From assembly GCF_000527095.1 (NCBI RefSeq), contig NZ_AZUN01000001.1, positions 2,769,501 through 2,833,500 of the forward strand: a stretch of DNA of 64,000 nucleotides, given 5' to 3'. The notes below the pieces were generated by a model. It did no database searches. It was not told the origin of the DNA and saw only the letters and a list, made by a program, of their open reading frames with translations. Positions 9,030 through 17,551 of this stretch are shown here, in pieces. The position numbers were made by a program, and so were the translations under genes. Numbering within the stretch: the first letter of the stretch is position 1; every line of letters begins with the position of its first letter. The DNA comes from Methylomicrobium lacus LW14. GTDB taxonomy: Bacteria; Pseudomonadota; Gammaproteobacteria; Methylococcales; Methylomonadaceae.

Positions 9030-9863
9030 CTACAATTCGAATTCGCGGGTCTGGTCATCATGACTGAGTTCCCGCCGGTGAATCTGCATCGGGTCCAGAC
9101 GGCGGATCAGCTCAATCATGTCCGGCTCGGGCATTGGCGTAATCGCCAGATCATCGGCAACCGGAAAATCAAATCCGGTATTCTCGGCGACAAGGGCCGC
9201 CGAGGTATCGGGATAAATCGCTTGCAGGCGCGCATGGCCCGTTTCATCGAAATCGAAAACGCCGAGATCGGTCACGATGCAGTCAGGACCTTTACCCCGA
9301 CGCGGACTGCCGTCAGTTGTGCGATGCCCAACACTGGTCACGAAATCGCAGCGCTCGACCAGCCGGAAGCGACGACGTCCTTGTTGATCTGGGGGCGCAC
9401 GGTGCGCCGCGGTCCAGATCGTGATATGCTCCGCATCGGCGGAAAGATTGCAGCCGCCGCCTCCGCCCGGCAGCTTTAGCTTCAAATGGCCGGCATCGCC
9501 GAGCCGGGTCACGTTCATATTGACCCAACGGTCGATTTGCAGGCCAGACAAAAACATCCGCCCCATCCTGCCGCTTGCCGCCAGATCGAATAGCTCCTCG
9601 ATATCCAAGTCGCATTCGGCGCCAACACTCATCGCGAAATCGTTCGAGGTCGGCGTCAAAAACAGGGGGCTCGGATTCACCGCATAAGTCGCGCCCGCCA
9701 CCAACACCAGATTCGGCGCATGGCTGCGCTTGGCCAGGTGCAGCGCGAGTTGTACCTGGGGCGAGCCGAAACCGTGAAACGCGAGGATGCCGTCTTCGAT
9801 CGTCAATGCGATCTGATAAATCATCAATTCGCCGAGCGTGCAGGTGCGGATTGGCTCAGTCAT
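9030..9863 (-). CDS. CoA-transferase family I, beta subunit (glutaconate CoA-transferase B-like)
   Basis: A 277-residue protein similar to the B subunits of glutaconate CoA-transferase and IpdB. Supporting stretches are the glycine-rich KLPGGGGGCNL segment, MSVGAECDL, ATSVGHRT-like sequence near residue 190 (TSVGHRTTDG) and the VTDLGVFDFD motif common near the C-terminus of this family. Its ATG overlaps the alpha subunit stop by eight bases (ATGACTGA), the usual sign of a two-subunit enzyme made in equal amounts. In context it would move CoA to or from a carboxylic acid derived from the coenzyme M conjugate; some relatives are hydrolases rather than transferases. Confidence 0.85.
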   Translation of the reverse strand: MTEPIRTCTLGELMIYQIALTIEDGILAFHGFGSPQVQLALHLAKRSHAPNLVLVAGATYAVNPSPLFLTPTSNDFAMSVGAECDLDIEELFDLAASGRMGRMFLSGLQIDRWVNMNVTRLGDAGHLKLKLPGGGGGCNLSADAEHITIWTAAHRAPPDQQGRRRFRLVERCDFVTSVGHRTTDGSPRRGKGPDCIVTDLGVFDFDETGHARLQAIYPDTSAALVAENTGFDFPVADDLAITPMPEPDMIELIRRLDPMQIHRRELSHDDQTREFEL

Positions 9864-10776
9864 AGAGGCTCATCCACTGCTCGGCGCTCTCGCGCCATGT
9901 TGCCAGTCGGTGCAAGCGCTCACGGCCGCCTATCGCCTCTAGATAAACCTGATGATCGGGACATTGACTAACGAACGGTTTCAGATAGTTTTCCCGAAAA
10001 ACCTCGGCGCCTTGTCGGGCTTGATCGTAGTAATACTGCGTATGCTGCCGGTCATAGGCATAGTTCGGATAGCATGAGGTCGGGTGCGCGCCATAGCGAA
10101 CCTCACAGACCGCGGTCACGTAAAAATAAGGGATGGTGACGCCTATTTCTGCGAGTTCTTCATGCGCGATAATTTCCTCGACCGTTACGATCACTTTGCG
10201 GGAGGCTTTCGCGAACAGGATATCGGCGACCGGAGGTCCTTCGATGCGCAAATTGCCGTGACGATCCGCGAAATGCGCATGCAGGACCACCACATCGGGC
10301 TGCAATGGCGGCACCAGCACGATCTTGTCGCCGGTATAAGGGCAGGTCATCGTTTTGAATTCGGGATGCAGCGCCTCAAAGCTCGTACCCTGCACCGAGC
10401 GGATCGGCATGAACGGCAGCCCCGAGATCGCGGCACGCAATTGCTGCACCAAGGTATAACAGCAATTGTCCCTAACCTGGACTTCGCCGGATTCACAGGC
10501 GCGCCGGAAATTCGGCGCCATGCCGAAATCCTGCTCGAAACCGACATAGGATTCGCCGCTCGCTGCCACGACGCCGGCGCCGCACAACAGGTCGATATCG
10601 ATGCCATGGGCGGAGCCGACCACCGTAAGTCCTCTGCGCCCCTGCCGGATCAACTCGCGCAAGGCAGCCATCGGCTCGCGCCAGGACAGGCCGCCACCGA
10701 CCGCAAGCACATCGCCGTCTTTCACCTGAGCGACGAGTTCGGACAACGTACAACGCTTGTCGGCCTGCGTGAACAT
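9856..10776 (-). CDS. CoA-transferase family I, alpha subunit (glutaconate CoA-transferase A-like)
   Basis: A 306-residue alpha subunit with the family's N-terminal layout: a short helix, then VKDGDVLAVGGGLSWREPMAA, RGLTVVGSAHGIDIDLLCGAG and the later QPDVVVLHAHFADRHGNLRIEGPP motif, which is highly typical of CoA-transferase alpha chains. It lies 12 bases after the MetE-like gene and overlaps the beta subunit by eight bases. CoA-transferase pairs accompany epoxyalkane:CoM transferase in actinobacterial ethene-degradation clusters, a pattern this locus repeats. The real acyl substrate is not known. Confidence 0.87.
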   Translation of the reverse strand: MFTQADKRCTLSELVAQVKDGDVLAVGGGLSWREPMAALRELIRQGRRGLTVVGSAHGIDIDLLCGAGVVAASGESYVGFEQDFGMAPNFRRACESGEVQVRDNCCYTLVQQLRAAISGLPFMPIRSVQGTSFEALHPEFKTMTCPYTGDKIVLVPPLQPDVVVLHAHFADRHGNLRIEGPPVADILFAKASRKVIVTVEEIIAHEELAEIGVTIPYFYVTAVCEVRYGAHPTSCYPNYAYDRQHTQYYYDQARQGAEVFRENYLKPFVSQCPDHQVYLEAIGGRERLHRLATWRESAEQWMSLYD

Positions 10777-10788
10777 GGGCAGCTCCGG

Positions 10789-11903
10789 TTAAGCCACTCC
10801 GAGTTCCTTACGGACGATCTTCGCGCCTTCGACCAGCGCGAGCAGTTTGTCCTGACAGATGTAGCGCTGCAGCAGGATCAGACCGCAATCGGTCGTGACG
10901 CCCAATTGCTCAGCCGGCACCACGGTCAGCAACTGCCGAATCTTCGCGGCGACCTGCTCGGCCGTTTCGCAGACGGTGCTTTTGACGTCAATCACGCCGG
11001 CCCAGAACATCACGTTTTTCGGAATCGGATGTTCCTTCAGGGGAGGCCCAGGCCTGAATTCTCGAACGGCAGACGGCCGATGCCCTCGATATTGAAGACG
11101 TCGATGTTGGCCTGGTAGGATTTCGGCACGACCGACGCGGTCGGATTCGGTTTTTTGGCGTTTTGCGCGCGCTGGGTCAAGTCGAAAACCTCGCCCGCCG
11201 ATGCCGTTTCATCCGGGTAATAGGCTGGCGTCCTACCCCAGTTGCCCCAACAGATATGGCAGACGATTTTCGCATGTTTGACGCCGGCCACCGCGCGATT
11301 GAATGCTTCGATCGCCCAGTCTTCATAGAAATAAGGCCAAGTGAATTCGTCGAGTTGAATATAATCGACGCCCAGTGCATCGACTTCCAGAATATCTTCG
11401 TTGATCGCCTTCGCAATATCCATCGCGCGATCACGGCTGTTCGAGTAATGCAGATCGTTCGTACACTGCGCCAGCACTTGCACGCCGGTATATTGCACCT
11501 TGACCGGCTTGTCGGTCGCCCGCTTCAACGCGCGGGCCTGCTCGACCATGATCTGGCCACGGCGTTTGATTTCCTGGGTCACGGTCGCCGAATGCAGGCG
11601 GCTGTAGATCGGAAAGCCCAAATGGCTGCCTGACAGATCGTAACCGAGCCGATCAAAGTAGTAATACAGCGCCTGATCGGCATAATTGTCGCCGTGCAAC
11701 CTGCCGTCCGCGATGATGTCTAGGCCTGCCTTCAGTTGATCGGTCACCAGCGCGGCGGTCGCATCCTCGAGTGCTTCCCGGAACAGTGCGTCGGGCGGCT
11801 GCCGGTCGCCCTTGAAATGTCTCGCAAACGTTGCGTCCCACCATCTCGGATTCGGATAGTTGCCCACCATGCTGGTTGGAATCAATACTTTATTCGTATT
11901 CAT
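10789..11903 (-). pseudogene. MetE-like zinc methyltransferase-fold protein, epoxyalkane:coenzyme M transferase type, frameshifted
   Basis: Two frames together encode about 371 residues, close to the length I recall for epoxyalkane:CoM transferase. The first part (11037-11903) starts at ATG 11903 behind a GGGGAG site and ends at a TGA after residue 288. The reading then continues one base out of frame (LKEHPIPKNVMFWAGVIDVKS) to a stop at 10789. The zinc ligands of the cobalamin-independent methionine synthase fold are visible as His216-x-Cys218 (VCHICWGN) in the first part and Cys in VTTDCGL in the second, so the break separates them. It falls after a run of four C on the coding strand (11040-11043); five would restore the frame. 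Real mutation, sequencing error and -1 slippage are all possible. Confidence 0.8.
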
Positions 11904-12077
11904 AGCTTGCTCCCCAATGTTCACAATGACATTCGATCGCTTACCGCGTTAATAAAGTTAAGAATCCCTATGCCAAATCCGAATGTTACGCCAAGAGACC
12001 GTCTTTCAACCTTATCGCAGTTATATTTTTATGTACAACGTATAAATACCTATACAGACTTAACACCGAACATAGCT

Positions 12078-12278
12078 TCAATTGCCACCGCAGCAGGGAC
12101 AGCCCTTGCCGTGGGGTTTTTCGAGCGGATGAAAATCACTTGGCCGCTCGCCTATCGGCTGGGCCGCGCGGCTTCCGCATTCGGAACACACCCAGACTTC
12201 GGGAATTTTGGCGCCATTCAACACCAGGCTTTGAAACTCGTGTCCACAATCGGGACACTTGAGGAGATAAATCGGCAT
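12078..12278 (-). CDS. FmdB-like zinc-ribbon protein in the coenzyme M cluster
   Basis: A 66-residue protein starting MPIYLLKCPDCGHEFQS, an FmdB-type opening. It has paired cysteines CPDC (near residue 8) and CSEC (near 34), plus a terminal CPCC. The ATG at 12278 follows a strong GGAGGAG ribosome site; the frame stays open upstream to 12476 but overlaps the aldehyde dehydrogenase. It lies between the aldehyde dehydrogenase and the MetE-like gene, on the same strand. Small FmdB-like proteins accompany several C1 and amide pathways, but their role is unknown; zinc delivery to the MetE-like enzyme or regulation are guesses. Confidence 0.75.
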   Translation of the reverse strand: MPIYLLKCPDCGHEFQSLVLNGAKIPEVWVCSECGSRAAQPIGERPSDFHPLEKPHGKGCPCCGGN

Positions 12279-12411
12279 GGCTCCTCCTGAATAAATGCAT
12301 AAAAAGCGCTTAAAAGGCAGCCGGTAACGGCGAAAAGCAGGGCGAGCGCCGCCTTGCTGACCTTCAATAAATCGGCCGCTTCGGCGATCGTCATTACGTC
12401 GTTCGGCTGAT

Positions 12412-13824
12412 TTAGCGTGAATACTTGAGCCAATGACTTTGAAACAGCGCCTGCTCGTCGAATGTTCTCGGCGCAATCGGCCGCGACATCCAGGTCAGAT
12501 TGATCATGTGTCGGGCATTCACATTTTCGGTCGTGATGTTGCCGCCCCAAGTGCCGCTGCTCAAACTCAGCGTATAGGGCAAGCCGTTGCGCGGACTGCC
12601 CGCGCCTTCGTTCAGATTTTGGTTGACCATGACCCGGGCAGTCTTGGTCCGCATCGCCAGCGCCATGGCATGCGCATCATTTGCGGTGTGGATGCCGCAG
12701 GTATGACCCTGCCCCTGGTAAGCGGTGATCGCATTGACCTCGGCAATCGCATTCTCGATGCCATCCCGGTAACGGTACAACGCCAGCACCGGCGACAGCT
12801 TTTCGCCAGAAAATGGAAAATCCGGCCCCGCTCCGCGCTCTTCGACGATCAGAAAGGTACACTTGTCAGGTACTTGAATACCTGCAAGACCCGCAATATG
12901 CCGCGCCGATTTGGCGATTACCGCGACACTCGGAAGATGTATCGCAGAGTCCGGCCACATCAACGCCTGCAACTTGGCTTTTTCCGCGTCCGAACAAAGA
13001 TGGCCGCCGGCCTGCCGCAACTTACCGAGCAGCGTCTGATATATCGATTCCTGCGCGACAACCGCATTATCGGCCAGGCAGCTGGTCGCATGATCATGGC
13101 GCTTGGCGGCGGCAATCATGTTGGCCGCATCGTCGAGATCGGCGGTTTCATCGACGACATGCACGGCATTGCCGACGCCGACGCCATAGGCCGGCGTTCC
13201 GGAACTGTAGGCCGATTTGACCATCGCCGCGCCGCCGGTCGCCACGATCAGATCGGCCAGTTGCATCAAGCGCTGGGTTTTGGCGAGAGAGGGATTTTCG
13301 ATCACCTGCACCAGATCGGCCGGCGCGCCGACCTGTTCGCAAGCGGCGCGCATCAGTTGCACGCTCAATTCGGTGGTTTTTTGCGTTCGGGGATGTGCGG
13401 CCACGATGATCGCGTTGCGCCCCTTCAAAGCCAGCAAGGCTTTCAACGGCGGCGTCGCGTCAGGACCGGTCGTCGGAATTAACGCCGCAACTACGCCGAC
13501 TGGCTTGGCGATCTTGACCAGGCCTTTTTCGGGAATTTCCTCGACCACGCCGACCGTTTTGACCGGCAGAATGTCCGCCAAGGTTCCCATACAGCGATTG
13601 CGAATCTTGGTCACCTTGTCGTTGTAATTGCCGAAGCCGCCTTCATCGACCGCCAGTTTCGCCAGTTGCTCCGCATGGTCCTGGCGCACGACGGCCCAAC
13701 AAACCGCCTTGACCAGATCATCGACCTGTTCCTGCGAATAGTCTTCAATCCGCTGCTGGGCTTTCCGCGCGCGCTCGATATAGCCGGCAATCTGATCCTG
13801 ATCGCGCTCTGTTGTAGTCGCCAT
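12412..13824 (-). CDS. CoA-acylating aldehyde dehydrogenase (sulfoacetaldehyde dehydrogenase-like)
   Basis: A 470-residue aldehyde dehydrogenase of the acylating type, which turns an aldehyde plus CoA and NAD(P)+ into an acyl-CoA. Motifs include PVGVVAALIPTTGPDATPP, the cofactor loop VIENPSL...LIVATGGAAMV, and a catalytic cysteine at about residue 249 (HATSCLADN). The C-terminal half has the GAGSPRNGLPYTLSLSSGTWGGN motif. In overall look it resembles SauS-type sulfoacetaldehyde dehydrogenases. That would suit a sulfonate-bearing aldehyde such as an oxidised hydroxyalkyl-CoM, but this is inference. A strong AGGAGGTG site precedes ATG 13824. The gap to the upstream GMC gene is 152 bases, so a promoter could lie there. 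Confidence 0.85.
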   Translation of the reverse strand: MATTTERDQDQIAGYIERARKAQQRIEDYSQEQVDDLVKAVCWAVVRQDHAEQLAKLAVDEGGFGNYNDKVTKIRNRCMGTLADILPVKTVGVVEEIPEKGLVKIAKPVGVVAALIPTTGPDATPPLKALLALKGRNAIIVAAHPRTQKTTELSVQLMRAACEQVGAPADLVQVIENPSLAKTQRLMQLADLIVATGGAAMVKSAYSSGTPAYGVGVGNAVHVVDETADLDDAANMIAAAKRHDHATSCLADNAVVAQESIYQTLLGKLRQAGGHLCSDAEKAKLQALMWPDSAIHLPSVAVIAKSARHIAGLAGIQVPDKCTFLIVEERGAGPDFPFSGEKLSPVLALYRYRDGIENAIAEVNAITAYQGQGHTCGIHTANDAHAMALAMRTKTARVMVNQNLNEGAGSPRNGLPYTLSLSSGTWGGNITTENVNARHMINLTWMSRPIAPRTFDEQALFQSHWLKYSR

Positions 13825-13976
13825 CGATGCACCTCCTGACTTCGACCTTTAAGGAACGAGAAAAAGATCATGCAGCCCTTATTCGTCAAGTTCGCACTTT
13901 AGCACTCTGCATAACTCTGTACAATTTAAATTAACGCCGCGCCGACTTTTGGACAAAAGATGCTCGCGAAGGATGA

Positions 13977-15569
13977 CTAGGCAAAATTCCGGATCAGATC
14001 CGCCGCCTTCTCGGCGATCATGATCACCGGCGCATTGGTGTTTCCGCTGACGATGACCGGCATCACCGACGCTTCAACGACACGCAGACCGTCAATGCCA
14101 TTCATGCGCAAGGACGGATCGACGACCGCCGATGCATCCACGCCCATCCGGCACGTACTGGTCGGATGCCATGTGGTTGACGCGGTCCGCCGAACAAAGG
14201 CCGCCAAGCTGTCATCGTCGCGAATGTCGATGCCCGGCGACAATTCTGCGCCGCGAATCTCGGCGAAAGCGCTGGCATAGAGAATATTCAGATTCCAGCG
14301 CACCCCCGCAACCAAACAACGCAAATCATCGGGATCGCTGAAGTAACAAGGATCGATGCGCGGCCGGTCCAGCGGATCGGCGGAAGCCAGGGTAATCAGC
14401 CCCCTGCTGCGCGGCCTGTTCACATAGGCGGTCAGCGCGATACCATGCCGCGTCGGCGTACCCGCTTCCGGATATTCGGGCGTCAGGTTGCCGAACAGAG
14501 ACAATTGCAGATCGGGAGTATCGACATCCGGCCGGCTTTTGACAAAACAGCCCGCTTCGAGAAAATTCGAAGCCAGCGGCCCGGTTTTTTCACGCTCGTA
14601 TTGTTGTCGTGCAAAGGCTTTCTCGCTGCCTGACAGCGGTGCGAAAGTCAACGGCTGACTCAGTTCAGAGCGCACCCTGGCATGGATATGATCCTGTAGA
14701 TTTTTGCCGACTTCCGGCGCATCATGCAGAACCTCGATTCCCAACGCTTCCAGTTCCGCAGCCGGCCCCACCCCTGACAACATCAATAGATGCGGCGAAC
14801 GCAGGGCGCCTGCGGCAAGAATGATTTCGGCTCTGGCATAGGCCTGCTCAATCACGCCATTGTGCAAATATTGCACGCCGATTGCGCGCCGATCATTGAA
14901 CAGCAACCGGGTGGCACGGGCATGACTGATCACGGTCAGATTGGGACGAGAACGAGCCGGATGCAAATAGGCCTTCGCCGTACTACAGCGCTCGCCCTGG
15001 GCTATCGTGCGCTGCAAGGGACCACAACCGTCCTGGCGTTCGCCGTTGAAATCGGGATTGAATGCGATGCCGGCCTCCTCGGCGGCGGCGAGGTAACGCT
15101 CAGTGATCGGGCTTAAGCGGGAATGGCTGGAGACGCGCAGAGGGCCGGATGCGCCATGGAAACGGTCTCGAAACGTTGCGTTCGTTTCGGATTTGATGAA
15201 ATAGGGCAACACATCGTCATAGCTCCAGCCTGTATTACCGAGGCTGGCCCAATGATCATAATCGTTGCGGTTGCCACGGATATAGATCATGTAATTGATC
15301 GAACTCGAGCCGCCGAGCGCCTTGCCTTGCGGCAAGAAAATACGCCGGTTGTGCATGGTGGACTGCGGCTCAGTCCTGTCGCCCCAATCGTAGAGACTAT
15401 CCTGCAACTCGCCAAATCGCGCCGGCGTTTGGATGGCCGCTGCCGCATCCTCGCCGCCAGCCTCGAGCAGCAGCACACGGCAGCCTGGATCTTCGCTCAG
15501 CCGACCGGCAAGCACACAGCCGGCCGAGCCCGCGCCAATGATGATGTAATCCACGATCGGTCTGGGCAT
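13977..15569 (-). CDS. GMC-family FAD alcohol oxidoreductase (choline dehydrogenase-like)
   Basis: A 530-residue glucose-methanol-choline flavoprotein. It has the N-terminal FAD motif (YIIIGAGSAGCVLAGRLSE), the GMC signature GKALGGSSSINYMIYIRG near residues 80-97, and a second signature GALRSPHLLMLSGVG. The C-terminal active-site pair is His in TTWHPTSTCRMG and Asn in SGNTNAPV. Such enzymes oxidise primary alcohols to aldehydes, feeding quinone or oxygen. As the first gene of the minus-strand cluster it would supply the aldehyde for the acylating dehydrogenase that follows. Oxidation of a hydroxyalkyl-CoM is inference; choline or a plain alcohol are alternatives. Confidence 0.87.
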   Translation of the reverse strand: MPRPIVDYIIIGAGSAGCVLAGRLSEDPGCRVLLLEAGGEDAAAAIQTPARFGELQDSLYDWGDRTEPQSTMHNRRIFLPQGKALGGSSSINYMIYIRGNRNDYDHWASLGNTGWSYDDVLPYFIKSETNATFRDRFHGASGPLRVSSHSRLSPITERYLAAAEEAGIAFNPDFNGERQDGCGPLQRTIAQGERCSTAKAYLHPARSRPNLTVISHARATRLLFNDRRAIGVQYLHNGVIEQAYARAEIILAAGALRSPHLLMLSGVGPAAELEALGIEVLHDAPEVGKNLQDHIHARVRSELSQPLTFAPLSGSEKAFARQQYEREKTGPLASNFLEAGCFVKSRPDVDTPDLQLSLFGNLTPEYPEAGTPTRHGIALTAYVNRPRSRGLITLASADPLDRPRIDPCYFSDPDDLRCLVAGVRWNLNILYASAFAEIRGAELSPGIDIRDDDSLAAFVRRTASTTWHPTSTCRMGVDASAVVDPSLRMNGIDGLRVVEASVMPVIVSGNTNAPVIMIAEKAADLIRNFA

Positions 15570-15755
15570 AATCGATCACCTCGCATAATGATTAGCCGGC
15601 CCATGCATTTTTCAAACATAGGTCCGTAAGCCCACATCCCAAAGGGCGTTCGACAACGGGTCCTCGGGATCACCGCGAAAAAACGCCTGAATCTCGCGCT
15701 ACCGCGACAGCCAACCGAGAAACCGCGAATATGCCCGAAAGATCAGCGCCATTCG

Positions 15756-16544
15756 TTAATAAGGACTGACCGGAGACATGTTTTGCTCATCGAATTCCTT
15801 CTCGATATCAAATTGCTCATGTTCCTTATCTTGCGGAACATTGCCGTCATGCACCAGGTATTCTCGCTGCTGGAAATACGCATTCTTGAAGAAATCGTAG
15901 CGGTCTACCGCCGCCTCGGTCGCGATTTTTTCGGAGCTCAGATTGTCAGCCCGCATATCGACCGCATTCGTCGCAAAGAGCCCGCCGGAAATTGCGGTAG
16001 AGATACCGGAAGACACGCCTAAGCCCACATAACTGATAGGATTCATTGCCGCATCGCCAACCAAACCGCCTATGCCACGCGGTGAACTGGGCCCGAAGAA
16101 AGGCAAGACCAGATAAGGTCCGCTTGACAATCCCCAATAACCCAGGGTCTGATCGAAATCTTCGTTATGCTTCTGCAAATCGATCATTGATGCCACATCG
16201 ACGAAACCTGCGACGCCGGCAGTCGTATTGACCAGAAAACGTGCCCCGTCCTGACCGCTCTGCACGACCTTCCCTTGCAGCAAATCATTGATCGTCACAC
16301 CAATATCGCCGAGATTGCTAAAAAAGTTAGTGATGCCGCGATCGACGAACGTCGGCGTGATCCATTGGTAGCCTTTCGCGACCGGCTTCATCACATGGTT
16401 ATCAAGGCCATCGTTGAAGTCCTGTACATCACGATTCCAGCTTTCCAATGGATCCCTTTTGTCCTGGGATGTCGTCGCGCAGCCGGCCGCCAGAGCCGCG
16501 AGACCCAATACAACACATTTCGTTAACTTTTCAAACTTTCGCAT
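15756..16544 (-). CDS. mlaA: MlaA/VacJ-family outer-membrane lipoprotein
   Basis: Outer-membrane component of the Mla system, which removes misplaced phospholipids from the outer leaflet. The start at ATG 16544 gives a signal sequence ending in the lipobox LAAGC. The mature part has the family landmarks DPLESWNRDVQDFND, the long amphipathic helix region, and GYWGLSSGPYLVLPFFGPSSPRG. Length (262 residues) is usual. The tail is acidic. It stands alone, divergent from rnt, and the other mla genes are not in the window. Confidence 0.92.
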   Translation of the reverse strand: MRKFEKLTKCVVLGLAALAAGCATTSQDKRDPLESWNRDVQDFNDGLDNHVMKPVAKGYQWITPTFVDRGITNFFSNLGDIGVTINDLLQGKVVQSGQDGARFLVNTTAGVAGFVDVASMIDLQKHNEDFDQTLGYWGLSSGPYLVLPFFGPSSPRGIGGLVGDAAMNPISYVGLGVSSGISTAISGGLFATNAVDMRADNLSSEKIATEAAVDRYDFFKNAYFQQREYLVHDGNVPQDKEHEQFDIEKEFDEQNMSPVSPY

Positions 16545-16687
16545 TTCTCTCACTCTCGATTTCGCCAAGGTTCCAATACCAGTAAAGTGCGCGTAACATA
16601 TCACAAATATGACGGCTCTTCGAGTCTCCTAATAGCGACAACCTACCTCCCCCTTAATTCTGCCCATCACATCTTAATAGTATCTTA

Positions 16688-17323
16688 ATGGAATCCCCAT
16701 CAATCCCCCTCGACCGACGCTTTAGAGGCTATCTACCGGTCATTATCGACATCGAAACGGCCGGCTTTAATCCGAAGAAAAATGCCCTCCTCGAAATTGG
16801 CGCAGTGATTGTGGAATTCAATGCCGACGGCGACCTGGAGATCACCGAACGCTATTCGGCGCATGTGATTCCGTTCAAAAACTCCGAACTCGATGAAGCC
16901 GCGCTCAAATTCAACGGCATCGAGCCCTATCATCCGTTTCGGATGGCGATCGACGAGGACGAGGCGCTGCATATGATTTTCCGGCCGATCCGTCATGCCA
17001 TCAAACGCAATCTGTGTACCCGCGCAATTTTAGTCGGCCACAACCCGGCCTTCGACCTGAACTTTCTGAATGCGGCGATTCAGCGCACGCAGAACAAACG
17101 CAACCCGTTTCATCCGTTCAGCACCTTTGACACGGCCACCCTGGGCGGACTCGTCTACCAGGAAACGGTGCTGGCAAAGGCGGCCAAGGCCGCAGGACTC
17201 GCCTGGGACAACGAGAAAGCGCACTCGGCGCTTTATGATGCGGAAATGACCGCGACCTTGTTCTGCAAGATCGTAAACCGCTGGAAACAGCTGGAAAGCC
17301 TGACTGACAAACCTGATATGTAG
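16688..17323 (+). CDS. rnt: Ribonuclease T
   Basis: A 211-residue DEDDh 3'-5' exoribonuclease that trims the 3' ends of tRNAs and other stable RNAs. The exonuclease motifs are VIIDIETAGFNP (first Asp and Glu), LVGHNPAFDLNFL (second Asp) and KAHSALYDAEMTA (catalytic His and last Asp). Length and order match gammaproteobacterial RNase T. It is divergent from mlaA, with 143 bases between start codons. An IS3 scrap lies directly downstream. Confidence 0.95.
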   Translation: MESPSIPLDRRFRGYLPVIIDIETAGFNPKKNALLEIGAVIVEFNADGDLEITERYSAHVIPFKNSELDEAALKFNGIEPYHPFRMAIDEDEALHMIFRPIRHAIKRNLCTRAILVGHNPAFDLNFLNAAIQRTQNKRNPFHPFSTFDTATLGGLVYQETVLAKAAKAAGLAWDNEKAHSALYDAEMTATLFCKIVNRWKQLESLTDKPDM

Positions 17324-17329
17324 TCGTCT

Positions 17330-17433
17330 AGTTTTTTCGGACACCGAGGCAGGGGGCGTTGCCGCCATCTCACGCTCATAAACGTTGGGAGGCAGAAGCC
17401 CAGTGTGGAATACAAGCGTTGGCTGTTATAGAA
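17330..17433 (-). pseudogene. Remnant of an IS3-family transposase (orfB C-terminus)
   Basis: On the minus strand this stretch reads FYNSQRLYSTLGFCLP, the conserved C-terminal block of IS3-family transposases (consensus of the YNxxRxHSxLGY type). One base out of frame it continues as PNVYEREMAATPPASVSEKT, like the following PxxYE and the usual C-terminal tail. Nothing recognisable of the catalytic DDE core remains. It lies between rnt and the S74-type gene and may mark an old insertion at that junction. Confidence 0.5.
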
Positions 17434-17551
17434 GCCAACGCTGTAGCTTGTCGCATCGCCGACGCCATCTTGATGATTCGTCCAATCCCGGTTATTTTCT
17501 GCCGCAGAGAATAACCGATCTGAAACTCAATCCGGAGAACGTTCAGCGAGA

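Noticed and set aside
11736..12290. Plus-strand frame over the MetE-like start and zinc-ribbon gene
   Set aside because: It crosses two minus-strand genes and the gap between them; only the minus-strand readings show family motifs.
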